Under the pieces are notes generated by a model. The model had not been told where the DNA came from. It made no database searches and worked only from the letters and a program-made list of their open reading frames with translations. Positions 1 through 11,510 of a DNA stretch of 64,000 nt are shown in pieces. Source of the DNA: Paragonimus westermani. Its lineage: Eukaryota > Platyhelminthes > Trematoda > Plagiorchiida > Troglotrematidae. Location: contig QNGE01000901.1 in assembly GCA_008508345.1 (NCBI GenBank), positions 69,973 through 133,972 on the forward strand, written 5' to 3'. Each line of letters begins with the position of its first letter. Position 1 is the stretch's first letter. The translations under genes and the position numbers were made by a program.

Positions 1-942
1 GTGAGAGTTTATGGACAACTGTCTCGAGCGTTCATCACTTCTAGTGGTGTTCGTCAGGGATGTCCGAATTTCCCCTTCCTGTTCAATTTTGTCATGGACG
101 ACATTCTGGAAGGTGCGCTTTGTGAATCCAGTGGGCTTGGTGTTGAGCTTCTTCCTGGCGCTAGATTGACCGACCTGGAGTATGCGGACGACACTGTCAT
201 ACTTAGCTCCTCTGCCGAAGACATGCAGACCATGCCGAACAAGGTGAGTGACCGGACTCGTTTGTATGGAATGCGCTTGGCACCTTCAAAGTGCTGCTTC
301 AAGCCTGGGCCATTTCCACCCCTGCTTTCTTTATTGCAGGTAATCCCCTTGAGACTGTGGGCAGTTTCACATACATGTGTGGCACTATCTCGTCAGCCTG
401 TAATATTGCTGGTGAGATATCAGAGAGGATAGCAAAGGCACGAGTTGCCTTTGCCAAAGTGCGTCATCTGTGGCGTCGAAAAGACGTTCGGTTGTCGCTG
501 AAAGGAAGGGTTCCATTTTGCTGTATACATCGGAAGCGTGTCCTGTGTACAAGGTAGGTTTCAACAGGCTTGTTGTGTTTGACCATCGTTGTCTCCGTCA
601 GTTGGCCCACATTAAGTGGACTGATCGCGCGAGCAATGTGACAGTCCTCCGATGCGTATTCCGGAACGCTCGGGATGCGCGATCAATTGATCAGCTAATT
701 ATGTTGCACAGATTGCGATGGTTGGGGCTAGTGCTCCGTACGGTGCATTATATACTGAGGCCACCAGCATTTGGGTAAAACCGCGTGGTGGTCAAGCAAC
801 AACGTGGTCCCGAAATATGAAGACCTTGACTGCTCCATTGAGCAAAGTGGACAGGCATCGCCCGCCTGAATGGGGTCCTTGCGATCACTCAAACCGCTGG
901 TTACAGACGCTATCCGAGATGGCGGTGTGTCGCAGTCAATGA
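1..942 (+). pseudogene. Non-LTR retrotransposon reverse transcriptase, 3' part, broken (RTE/SR2-like)
   Basis: The first 300 bases encode SGVRQGC...FLFNFVMDDIL (RT motif with the bound-template loop), LLPGARLTDLEYADDTVIL (catalytic YADD at 181-192) and RLYGMRLAPSKC. The frame then changes near 300 (SFTYMCGTISSACNIAGEI), near 540 (LVVFDHRCLRQLA, HRLRWLGLVLR) and near 760 (KPRGGQATTWSRNMKTL to EMAVCRSQ, stop 940-942). These blocks follow the RT and C-terminal order of flatworm LINEs of RTE/SR2 type. At least three frameshifts mean it is dead. The 5' part is outside the window. Clade assignment is from remembered motifs and not certain. Confidence 0.88.
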
Positions 943-1137
943 CGTACCTGTATCCATACCATTTCTATTTCTTCCGCTTAGTCATCTCTTAATATTTGTC
1001 GACCTTCTAAGTAACGTTTTCTTCTAGGATATTCCACGTCACTGTTGAGGTGAGCAGCGGCCCGAGCCATAGTGTCTTTGGTCAGGCTCATGGCTGTTAT
1101 AATGATGATGATGATGAGGAGGAGGAGGATGATAATT
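943..1137 (+). mobile_element. 3' untranslated end and microsatellite tail of the LINE
   Basis: After the stop codon about 150 bases follow without coding signs, then a tail of ATG/GATGATG units passing into GAGGAGG (1099-1131). RTE-type elements typically end in short tandem repeats instead of poly(A), so this tail probably marks the 3' end of the insertion. I see no target-site duplication because the 5' end is off the window. Confidence 0.5.
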
Positions 1138-4100
1138 GTATGCATTCACCGCATCAAGGTTTCTTTCTCAGTGTGTTTCGTTGTAACCACTTTTTACTCT
1201 CAACGTACTGATGTAACCTCCTCCAGTCACATTGGACGACTGATTTCTTTTTCCATTGTGAAAGAAACATCATTTAAAGTCATCGATAGCTTCTGAGCGC
1301 TCATCATCCGAGTTACTAATTAGAACGGTCACTTCATTTTTCAGTAATTCCATGTGGCTGGTTGTTTTCCGATGTGCCCATGAAGATATACTCGGGCACT
1401 AACGGTGAGACAGTGAGTACGTAGCTTGGGCGATGAAATTTGTTGTTGACCTAAACTGTGTGTTACTAGTTTGTAATACCAGTATTATTTTGAGTCCAGA
1501 CACTAACTGTTCGATGTCAATCTGATAATTTTCGATGCAATTAAAATTTTTTTTGAAGTTTCGACCAACGGAATGTTTGTAAACAGCGGACATTCATCTA
1601 TAGGAAGCACCATCTTGTCTGTTATACCGAAGTTTGATATGTAATTCCAAAATTTAATGTAACTGTTAGGTTATGCTTTGCGATTTCTTTCACAACGTAA
1701 CAGCCACTATTTATGTGTATGATAGGTTGCCTCGAATAGGTAATTTATTGTTATCAGTAACAATCCGTTTCTGTATCTTAGCACACAAACAGAGACACAT
1801 AAACAGAAAAAAAAACCTCGCCAGACTAATACTGCCAAATGCAATGGCATCAATAAATTCGGTCTGTTTTACTGAATGCAAAATCTTCTAGAATCCTTGT
1901 TCCACTTTCCAATTTCTTTGATCTGAAATTTTGTACAGCCAGGTGAGTAACGTGTCACTTTGACCAAAAAATCGATTTTATGCAACAGACATACTGCCAA
2001 TTTCCTATGGAGCGTTGATATCCGAGTAGAAAGTATGTTGTTTGAATCGTTAAGTGCTTTTGAGTGCACCTTCACATATCGTCCATAGGTCGAGATCCTA
2101 TGGTCCAAGTACTTGTGACAAACACTGACGGCATCTGGTAATAAAGAAAGACTATTTCGTTTGATTTCTTTAATGAAACGAAGTTGTGTTGATAACTTTA
2201 GTCGACGTATCCTCGGAACACCTTTTGTCCAGTAAAATCTTGACTGTCAGCCAACCTTATTTGGTTGTGGCAGGCAAAGTGGAGAACTTGTGAAACTTCC
2301 GTTCGGTGGATGTTCGTTTCCTAAGAAAAACAGCGGAGGGTTAACCCTCATAGCTATTCGAATTCGCCTCCTAAATTGACCTGTTCTTCAGCACGACACT
2401 ATTTTGGCAGCTATTACGGTCGAAATGACATCCGATGTGTCACTTTGGTACACGGTGATCTACAGCAGCTGGATCGTAAATAACATTGTGATAAGTGGTT
2501 ACTGCTTAACCATATCCACTTGCCATCCAGAGAGCAGTCACCAGTTGGTGTAAAGATCTACGAATTCACAAACTGGTCATATTTAAGACAATGACCTATT
2601 AATAGCACAGTCAAGTGACATTTTCCAACTTACTCCACTGTGCGCAAATGAATTTCGTTAAAGGAAGTTACTGGCATGTTCGGTTGTCATATGAAAACTC
2701 ACGGTTATGAACAGATAACGTTCTGGTGTCATCCGCATGCGCCCCAGCATTAAGCACAGCTCTTGGAATGTTGGTCTCCTATTGGGATCGGCTTCCCAAC
2801 CTGAGGAGAACCAAAGGTAGTCATTTAATAGCAAGAAAAAGTTGGTATCGTCGATTTTTCTCCATCAAAGTCTTTTCAAACCAAGCCTCGTGTTTGAATA
2901 AAGAAACAGCTCTGGAGATTAGTTTAATAAGGAACTGACCATCTGTACCTTGGTTTATAACACTGACTTGAATTACCCAATTACTTACAAGTTTCATGCA
3001 TTTGGTATTACGAATGAACTGGATCACGACTAACACTTGCAACAGTACAGTCGAATGCAGGTTACGCAGTGTGTTGTGATCCTGATCTATGATTAGCAAC
3101 AGTACGCGCAACGCAAACCGGTTATTAGCCTCCCTCTTTATTTCAACTGATCAATAGCCTTAGTGTCTGAGGCTCCTTAAGTGCAGTCAGATCATTTCTT
3201 CCTTCAGTATGTCATGGGCTAGCCCAAAACCCATCGCTGTAATTTCAGGATGATCCGTGTATTATCTCAAGATGTTGTTCGAAGCGTCATGACTCAGTGT
3301 CTTGTACCAAAACCATTTCATCCACAGCTTGCCAATTTCTCTTGGTGGATGTGCCTTTCTGCACCACTGAGTTTCATAACAGTGGCGCTCATGAAATGCT
3401 AACCAGTAAATTCCAATGCTCAGTCAGTATTGATTTTGGTTGTCGAAAGGCTGAAAGCTGTATCCCATGGCAAGAAACTCGGAACGATCGATTCGCACGA
3501 TACCAGTTTGTCTCCAAACCGTACCTCCAAATTTTGGGAAGTTCTAATCCATACTAAAGTATTCAAGAAGTTACAATCTGTTTTTTTTGTGATATTCAGC
3601 ATCCTTGTACACTCTTCATCATACCTAACTAACGTGATGCAGCCATTTATTCAAAGGGGCACGACAAAGGATAGCAAAACAAGTCATAACGTTTGGTACA
3701 CTGATTTCTTTTCTAAAACTCTGTTGACAGCAAGACTTATTTCCTACACTGTTGACATATGCTTTAAAAGATACACCACTGCAAGCAACGTAGTCATTTA
3801 CTTGTACTGATTGGCTTGGTTTTTACCCAGTGGATAAGTCAGGGACTGAATTGTTAAAGTGGTCTAAAACAACTTTCCGCGGTTTTCACACGCAAAACAA
3901 GTGGTGATTTGGTCTTTATTTAGTGTTAACCCGAGATTTAATCAACAGTAAACTACGAATTTTCCATCGTCCATCCTTTGAAGAAAGAAGCTGTTTGTAT
4001 CATGCGTTTGATTACAAATACTATTCAAACAGTAGGCCAAATGGTCACACTCAATTCAGAAATGCAATCAATTGGAGTTGGGGTCGTTCAGCCAAGTTTG

Positions 4101-5077
4101 TGTATTACAGATTGCAAACAGTTGGTGCTGATTACTCATGGATTTAAATTGTCGCAAACTGTATATTACTCACACGTATGATTGCGCCTTTAAATAACAG
4201 CATATACACTACGGTTAAATCACTACAGAGCTGAGTAGAAGACTCGAATTTCGCCTTTGTTAACGCTCATTCTCAGTCTCGCCCGGACAGAAAGCTCAGT
4301 GCCTGCGCGCTTTTACAGACGAACATATATCGACAACTACTGAAATAATCCCAAGTATGTCGACAGAGTTACATTCAAAACTTCGTCTTCGTTTTCTGAA
4401 GAGCAACAACCAGAATGACTGAGAAGCTTACGAGGAGATAACATAATTGTCCGGTTTGTTCCGTCTGATATTGAGAAAGTCAAACTTAAATTACCGAACC
4501 CATGGAACCTATTGAGCAACCGGATTAAACGGCAAAACTGACTTTTCCGAGAGAGATAGTTAACTACCCTAAGTTTATAGCGTATAGATTGATGATGACT
4601 ACCGTACTTGTCTCAAACGGGACAAGATTGTCATCCAAAGTCGGATTAGCACTGTGGATGATGTTTAGTTGGAAAGCAAAATCTGAGTCATCTGGTTCAT
4701 TTTTAAGCGTGGTTTGAGCGAAAAGTTGCACAGACTGCTACCAAACATGAATGACGCTCAGGTCTCGGAAAACCTTTACCTGACTCAGCCCACTCCAAGG
4801 GTGGACGAACGACCTTAGATCTAAAGCACAACGCAGTCACTGACTTCACTCACGGTTTAATTTTCTCTACTTGCATGCTTGAACGAAGAGCGGTGATGAT
4901 GATGAACTATAACCCTAGCACTTAGGCAAGACATCTAAATATATTGGAACATTTTTCTGTTCAAGTTTATTAAAAAAACATTATAGGACGTGAAAAGTAT
5001 TACAATGAATTTCTCCGTTGAATTTCTAGTCTACACATTCCCATTCTCAGACCAATGTGATGTAAGCAAACACTCAC
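1138..5077. other. Intron or 3' flank of the receptor gene; no exon recognised
   Basis: AT-rich sequence searched on the minus strand for the missing kinase end (Trp, then RP-x-F). None was seen, so the next exon probably lies to the left of the window. A short GATGATGATGAA run at 4896 is the only simple repeat noted. Small ORFs here show no family motifs. Confidence 0.6.
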
Positions 5078-5224
5078 AGTTCAGAAGTAAAGAATAGAAT
5101 TCAATACTGGTAGTTTCCGGTTGTGGTAGACGGATTCCTTTTTCCAATCGGTCTAGCAAATCACGTGCACGTATACCCTCGAATGGGCGTGCCCCAAAAC
5201 TGCACATTTCCCACAAAGTGACAC
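5078..5224 (-). CDS. EGFR: EGFR-like receptor, kinase C-lobe exon
   Basis: Starts after TTCTATTGCAG with GT completing Gly. VTLWEMCSFGARPFEGI and the stretch LEKGIRLPQP match EGFR VTVWELMTFGSKPYDGI...LEKGERLPQP. It ends IEFYSLLLNC at T|GTGAGT (phase 1), exactly where EGFR continues with Trp of the C-W motif. The exon with that Trp, the RP-x-F motif and the tail was not found to the left. It is the last exon recognised in this window. Confidence 0.96.
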
Positions 5225-6451
5225 CTGCAATAGAATTAATATCAGGGACCAATCATATTGACTTTACCTCCCAAATTTTATAAACAACGCGCTGACATAT
5301 AATGCTATTTAGAAATTCTTCTAGGCTTTTTAACTTAATGCCTTATTCTGTCTGAACCGTCTAGTTTTGTTTTCCGTATATACTGATTTCTTGTATGCAC
5401 TAGCTTATCATTTGCTTAATTAGCCTTGACAGGATGGATCACAAAGGCTTTCATTCGTGTCTGCCTATCATATTTCTTGTGGTTTGTAGTGGATGTGGGG
5501 TATGTGAGCCCAACGGTAAGTATTACAGTGCAAGCCAGTTGTGGTGATGTTAGGCCCAGTTGTCTGTTGACTCCAATCATGATGACAGGCTAGTCCGTAG
5601 ATAAATGCCACTCAGGTGACATCAAGGATCTATGATGCACAGCGACCATGGGAAACTATCCTCACGCAAATATGGCACTGTCCTGTATCAAACATCAAGA
5701 CTATCTTATCGTACTCTATAGAGTAATAATGACAACTGAGAGCTTACGGCAGACTAAGTTTCCGCACGTTCCTAATTTATGTTGTTAGTAGTTACACTGG
5801 AATATAGGCCATATCGAGCCTGAATGTTTATGAAAAATATATTGAGATTTAGGACACATGTTATCTACTTGAGCAATATACACTTTGAGAAATTTGAAAA
5901 CATATTTGTCTCTTTGCTGGACGATAGTCGAACTCTGATCAACCCCTAAAGTTGACTTATAAAAGTGTCAAATTAGAGTCAGTAGTTTATGAAACAACAC
6001 AATGTAGTTTTGTTGCCTCTCTACTAGCCGATTTCAAATACTGTGCTGAAAAGCAACAGGTCGTTCTCCTTCATCATGGGTGAGAATTTTCATAACTAGT
6101 GAAAAGAGATCAAGTGTGCAAGCTTTTTCTCAAATCAAATTGCCCTCCCGGTCGGTATTAATATTCAGGAAGCGTGGTCAATATTCAGAGATTCGCTTCC
6201 ATCTTGACAATACTTCTGCAGCTGGTGAATCCAAACACTGAAATAAAGCATTGAGGGTACTGATCGGTGCGTAGAATGTAAGTTTGCAGCAGACCATAAG
6301 AAAATGGATCTCAGTTTTAAGTGGATCCATTTCAAACAAGTCTATTATGATTTTGCGTACGATCATTAGGCAATATGCATCGTAAATGCTATGCTGGAAG
6401 CAAAGTCGCTTAATTGTCGGGGTTCTTAAGCACACGTATTTCAGTACTCAC
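5225..6451 (-). other. Receptor intron, 1.2 kb
   Basis: Bounded by G|GTGAGT at 6451 and TTGCAG at 5225. No element or second gene is visible inside. Confidence 0.9.
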
Positions 6452-6602
6452 CATAAGACCAGACGTCTGACTTGCTTGAGAATATCTTCCCCTGAATGCA
6501 CTCGACCGCCAACCATTTTATTGGCATCCTTCCTCCGCTCGCATGGTATTCACTCTCGATACAATCCATGCATTTGGCCAAGCCAAAATCCGTAATTCGA
6601 AC
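6452..6602 (-). CDS. EGFR: EGFR-like receptor, kinase activation loop exon
   Basis: 50 codons plus one base, from acceptor CTTAAAATTAG to donor G|GTGAGT. It reads [10 protein letters not shown], then [20 protein letters not shown] and SDVWSYG. The DFG motif is intact and the activation-loop Tyr (EYHA) matches EGFR Tyr869. W-L-A-V-E replaces the EGFR WMALE P+1 loop. Joined to the exon on the right it gives [13 protein letters not shown], the continuous family sequence, confirming the splice sites. Confidence 0.97.
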
Positions 6603-9295
6603 CTAATTTTAAGAAGATGAAAGAATAACTGTGTCAGCGTTTTTAAACTGTTTACCGGCAAATTTTAATGCTACTCAACCTTCATGTCGTTAATCGATTT
6701 CTCAAACAACGCACCGTAGACAAACAACACCATGTACCTTTTAGTACAGCGGTTTAAGCAACAAAAAAGAGATTTCATAGTGTTACCAAGGACATACTTT
6801 TCGAACGAGTTACTCATCATAAATAACTTCGCATCGTTTTAACATCTTTACCTAAATGTTGAATCACGTATAATTGCCATGGCTTTTAGTGTTCAACCAC
6901 TCAAGCTACCTGTGGAGCGAAACCCACCTTTTCTTCTGTGATCATGTCCTAAGGAAGCATCAAGTGTGACACAGTTTTGAAGAAACAGAATCACGAAAAA
7001 CAGCCAACATAGTAAGTTAGTTGAAAAGGAAAATGACGTCAACTTTTCTGAGCTAATTCGCTCGATTTATCAAGATTACGGAGTCTGTTGGAAATCATTA
7101 ACGGCTCCTAGCTTGAAGATATACATCAACAAAACCGGACTGAACTCACATCAACGGTGTAAACGATTTGTGTAAGTTTTAAATTTACGCTAGTCTTCTG
7201 AAGTCTGGAAAGAATTTTCGTTAGGTGATCTTCAGAACGTCCTAAAAGTAACACTTTGCCCGCACTAACTACCAGTAACAATGCGCCAGTTTCGTTAAGG
7301 TTGTTTAAATCTGTTCTACGCAGTCTTAACGCCGTTGATCCCCGACCCTTTCACATTACCAATTCATCCGCCGCGAAATCGTAAACTAGTTCGTGCAGAA
7401 TTTTGTGTAGATGTGAAATTTTCCATCACACACTGATTAGCTCTGTTATTACTAGTCACTTGCACTCTAGGTAGTACAGGTTCGCCATTTGAACATGTCT
7501 CAAACTTGCAACTTTAGATCGAGACCTTCAAAATGAGTATCGGACTGACAGGCCAGTTGGAAGGAGGTCCACATCCCTATCTGCTTCACTGCGTCAATGG
7601 GTTCGTAAATCAAGAATCGTAATTACCTGTCTAACCCGCCATCAATCCAGTGAGGTGACAACCGAGGCTTGTGGATATCGGCGACTAAGTCATGAAATGC
7701 CATGATACGTACTGCCGCATGCGAAGCTCGCTTCAAACTTATTTTCTACTCATCACTGTAAAAAAGTGTCACACGTATTGTTACATCATCGTAACACAAG
7801 GTTCTTCATGAACTACCTAGAATGAGTATTATAATGTGTAAAGAAATGAGAGCACGTTTAATTTACCAATCCAAGTAGTTCCACCAGCAACAGTGCATCA
7901 TGCGTTAACTTGAAAAAACGAACTTCAAGTTGCTATGCGCTCGCGCTATGGGCTGTACGTTAAATCATACAAAGAGATGCGCAGTTATCACCATTTATCG
8001 CCTACGCAATTTCCGGCTGATGAGTGCCGCGAGTGAAGACCAACGATGGGGGTAGATGCAAGCAGTGTCTACTAGCAGTAACGAGGTGACAAGTGACGCA
8101 TACTGTAGTGAGGTCGAACGGTCACACTACCATCCAGCAACCAAGCAGAAACGTGTTTTTGAATACGAAAATAACGGGTGGGGGAAATACGAGAAGAAAC
8201 TCTGGAGTGCATTTCGATATAACATGGTGTTTCCCATCCTTGAACTGAGCACTGGAAACTGTAGCAACCAATGTTATACGCAAATGTGTTTTTGTTTGCC
8301 ACGACGTAGAAGCTTATACGCCATGTGCTGATTTCCCGAACAGACATTCCTTGCACTCTCCGTGTTCTTGGTCCACAATGATACGTCCGTAATTCACTAC
8401 AGTACTCCTTGATATGCAAAGTGTTTGTTATGTGTCTTAAGAGTTGTTATCTCAGGACATTCAACTTTACCAACTGGAATTTTATTCATCCATTTTGAAA
8501 CTATTAATGAAAGTGTGTGATATGTTGAATACAAAACTGACGTAAAAGACGAGTGACCTGAGTGACATCACCGAAACCACAATGTGATCAGTGTTAGATC
8601 ACGAATGTTTAACTTCTTGGTTAGTTGAAGAGCAATTCTGCGTGTGATTACGACTCTCTGGTCAAGTCTTTAGTTCAGTAACTGTCAAAATGTCCCATAT
8701 CACCTGAAACGGAGAACTGACAATTTCAAAACCCAAAACCCTGGTAGGTCCAGTTCGTCGCAGTTCGATCTTGAGGCGATTAAGCTCTTGTCTGACGATT
8801 GGGTTCGCCATTAAACAACGATAACTGCACACTTGTCACTCGGATGGGGATTACTGGCATTGTCTTTGTGACTCACAGTGCAAACTGCACAGCAGACATT
8901 CCGGTGACTGATCTGGAAAAAGACTGAAGTATATAAGTGTTGTTTAATTTCTCGCTTGCCTGTCAGCACAAACTGGTTGCATAAAGGGGTTTACTACTCC
9001 CTGGATGATCAAAATTGAGCACTTCCCTGCATAACCAAAGGCGTTCTAAGCATTTTGCTGGATTTATATGACATTTAATTGAGTGTGCTATTCATATTTG
9101 CATACCGGCTTCAAGAACGACAGACTTGCTCTTGAGTTTGTTCGAAGTCCGGCTACCAAATTGATCCTGGGTTTAAAAGCTGGCGCATACGCGTCTCGAC
9201 TTGAAATTTTCAACGTGCATCCACTTGCACTCTAACTTTAATTATTCTAAGTTCCATCGATTCAACCAACCCGGACTTATTGCCTCGCCACTCAC
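6603..9295 (-). other. Receptor intron, 2.7 kb
   Basis: Bounded by CAA|GTGAGT at 9295 and AAAATTAG at 6603. Overlapping ORFs on both strands near 8.1-8.4 kb show no known motif and are taken as chance. Confidence 0.9.
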
Positions 9296-9553
9296 TTGGG
9301 TCAGTGATTCCACAAGTACATTTCTGGCTGCCAAGTCCCTGTGAATGATTCCACGTGAGGCCAAATAGGCCATACCGCTGGCGATTTGTTCAGCCCAAGC
9401 CAAGAACATGTTTACTTGTAATAGGTCCACGTAACTTTTCACAAAGTCCAGTAAACTGCCCAAAGGCATATACTGAGTGACCAATTGGAGACGAGAAGTC
9501 AAGCACAGCGCGAGGAATCGCAGACAACACGGATGGTCTACGGTGGCCATGAC
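9296..9553 (-). CDS. EGFR: EGFR-like receptor, kinase hinge and catalytic loop exon
   Basis: 86 codons, phase 0 at both ends, bounded by TTTTTTTCAG and CAA|GTGAGT. VMATVDHPCCLRFLALCLT matches EGFR VMASVDNPHVCRLLGICLT. The hinge reads LVTQYMPLGSLLDFV, with a Thr gatekeeper (residue 26) and Ser at position 33 where human EGFR has Cys797. The catalytic loop HRDLAARN (71-78) is intact, including the catalytic Asp and the Mg-binding Asn. The Leu-rich helix before it is typical of the family. This is an active-looking kinase segment. Confidence 0.97.
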
Positions 9554-11090
9554 CTGAAAAAAATTGCACCCAAATAGAGGTTGGTTTTCATAATATGTTT
9601 ACTACAGAATTATTCGCACATAAACCTAACACAGAACAGTTACGACCTCAGAAAGGATGACTTCTTGGTCTGTTCGAAAGGCATCACAGTGCGCGTCTAC
9701 CTAACTTCCTTCCTAATTGCCATGGAGGCGAGACACTATAGGTTTTACGCAATTTTTTCATACGTATATCGAGATCTGACAGGGAACAGGTTAGGGATGT
9801 ATTTCATGCTACAGAAAAGACCCAAGACTACTATTCTGCTTTTCTAGAAAAATCTATAGAACAAACACTTTGTCCCTCACTTCATCATTTTAATTTCAGT
9901 TGCTTAGCATGCAGTGATTTATTTCTGGTACGTATATTTCAACACGAAGAATAAACAGCTTTGTGGCGGACAAGTTTTCGTACAGTACACTGTAGAGCGA
10001 ATTGCAGCAGAATTATAGCTGGATCTAAGTTACCGAGGATGAAAATAAGTGGGCTAAACACTGGAAAGGCATGAAACAAGTGAATGGTCTTTGATACTAA
10101 GTGGCTTCTGCTACAAAATACGGCTGAGAAGAAAGTCAGGGCAGTTTGATTAGTTCACTAATTTTTGATACAAAGAGACGGACGTGATAAGTTTGTTGAG
10201 ACAACAAGTTTCATTTGCTAGCCTAACAGAGAGAAAGTCAGAAAACTGACGTTAATTTTGGCAGTAGACATAACAATTGTGACATGCGTATTGCTTGTCA
10301 GACATGAAGCAATGAATCTGAGACGTTACTAGGACGACTTGCTTCAGCAAGGAATGAAAACCTGCAAATGTGTACTTATCATCCTGTTACGGTTAGGCCA
10401 CTTGAGAGGATGCTGATTGACACCTTTGACTGATTGGTATGTTGTGCGACATACGTTGCTGTTCCTAAAGGAGCAGCCAACCTTGTAGCCACAGAATGAG
10501 GCAGCCGTTTTTTTACATCATAGTGGTAGGAACAATTTGCAAACAAAGATCATTCATAATCAGTCCAACACCCTTGTTTCAACCGAGTGTCAGATCCTGA
10601 AGATGAGCGTCACATTTGGGTAGAAACCAACAATAAACAGACATTTTGTGCTCTATGTGCCTGCTCGGTTGTCTTATCGATTTTCCCCAGAATAGATTTC
10701 CGTCTAACTAGTTTCATTTGCACGAACACCTGATGGACAGTTTCATTGAAACATGTTGTTGGGACTCTAGTACACAGTGAAATGACTTTGAATTTTTGTT
10801 GAAAAGACCCAGGGTTGTTTAAGTGCTTGTGTTGGAGAATTCCTGTGCATCTACTCATGTGACTTACCCTAGACGGCGAGATCCATATGGAACTATAAGA
10901 AGCCAGCCTTTGGTGTAACAGGTGTTGATGCGGAAAAAACGTTATCCAGCACAATGTGTTACATGAAAAGACGGTGCTGGGAAATCATAAAAACGCACCG
11001 AAAAGTGATGGTGGCCCTAAAAATGTACCGACTGTTTACTGTTGTTGAAAGTATGTTATTAATCAAACACCACAAAGCACTCTGCCTTAC
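9554..11090 (-). other. Receptor intron, 1.5 kb
   Basis: Bounded by AAA|GTAAGG at 11090 and TTTTTCAG at 9554. Nothing recognisable inside. Confidence 0.9.
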
Positions 11091-11510
11091 TTTGGCCTCT
11101 TCAAGCAATTCTTTGTTAGTTTGTGGATCGGCGGAGTCGCTGAGCACTTTGATAGCAACCGGTATTTCCACTGAGATTGGCTTAACAGATTCATGTAATC
11201 TGACGTTGTCCTGCTGTCGTTCAATCCCGCTATCTGAGGAGACCGCGACTTCCGAACAAGAGGCCAACATCGGTTTGTCTGAAAGGAAGTCCAATCTGTC
11301 AGCCCAATCCATTGAATAAGTCGTGCTAGGAGTTTGTATTGAGCCTGGCGAGTTCACAGACAGAGTGTCCATATAAGATGTGATCTGCGGCCGCCAGATT
11401 CCACAGAACACCGTGCCAAATGCACCTGATCCAATTAGTGGACCACGGATCAGTTGCGACTCGGTAATAATTCGCAATGTGGCCATATTCGGCTTGTCTG
11501 TGACTGATTT
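11091..11510 (-). CDS. EGFR: EGFR-like receptor, kinase N-lobe exon with large insert
   Basis: A 140-codon exon. Residues 9-22 (MATLRIITESQL) match the EGFR LLRILKETEF lead-in. The glycine loop GSGAFGTVF is at 27-35, the beta3 lysine VAIK at 118-121, and the helix-C glutamate in NKELLEEA at about 138. Spacing from Lys to Glu equals that of EGFR (17). Between beta2 (GIWRP) and beta3 lies about 68 extra residues rich in Ser, Thr and Asp, absent from human EGFR. The acceptor GATCAAGCAG and donor AAA|GTAAGG are both phase 0. All residues needed for ATP binding are present. Confidence 0.96.

Noticed and set aside
8056..8419. Overlapping ORFs of about 91 and 115 codons on both strands
   Set aside because: No motif on either strand and no splice support; expected by chance in an intron of this size.
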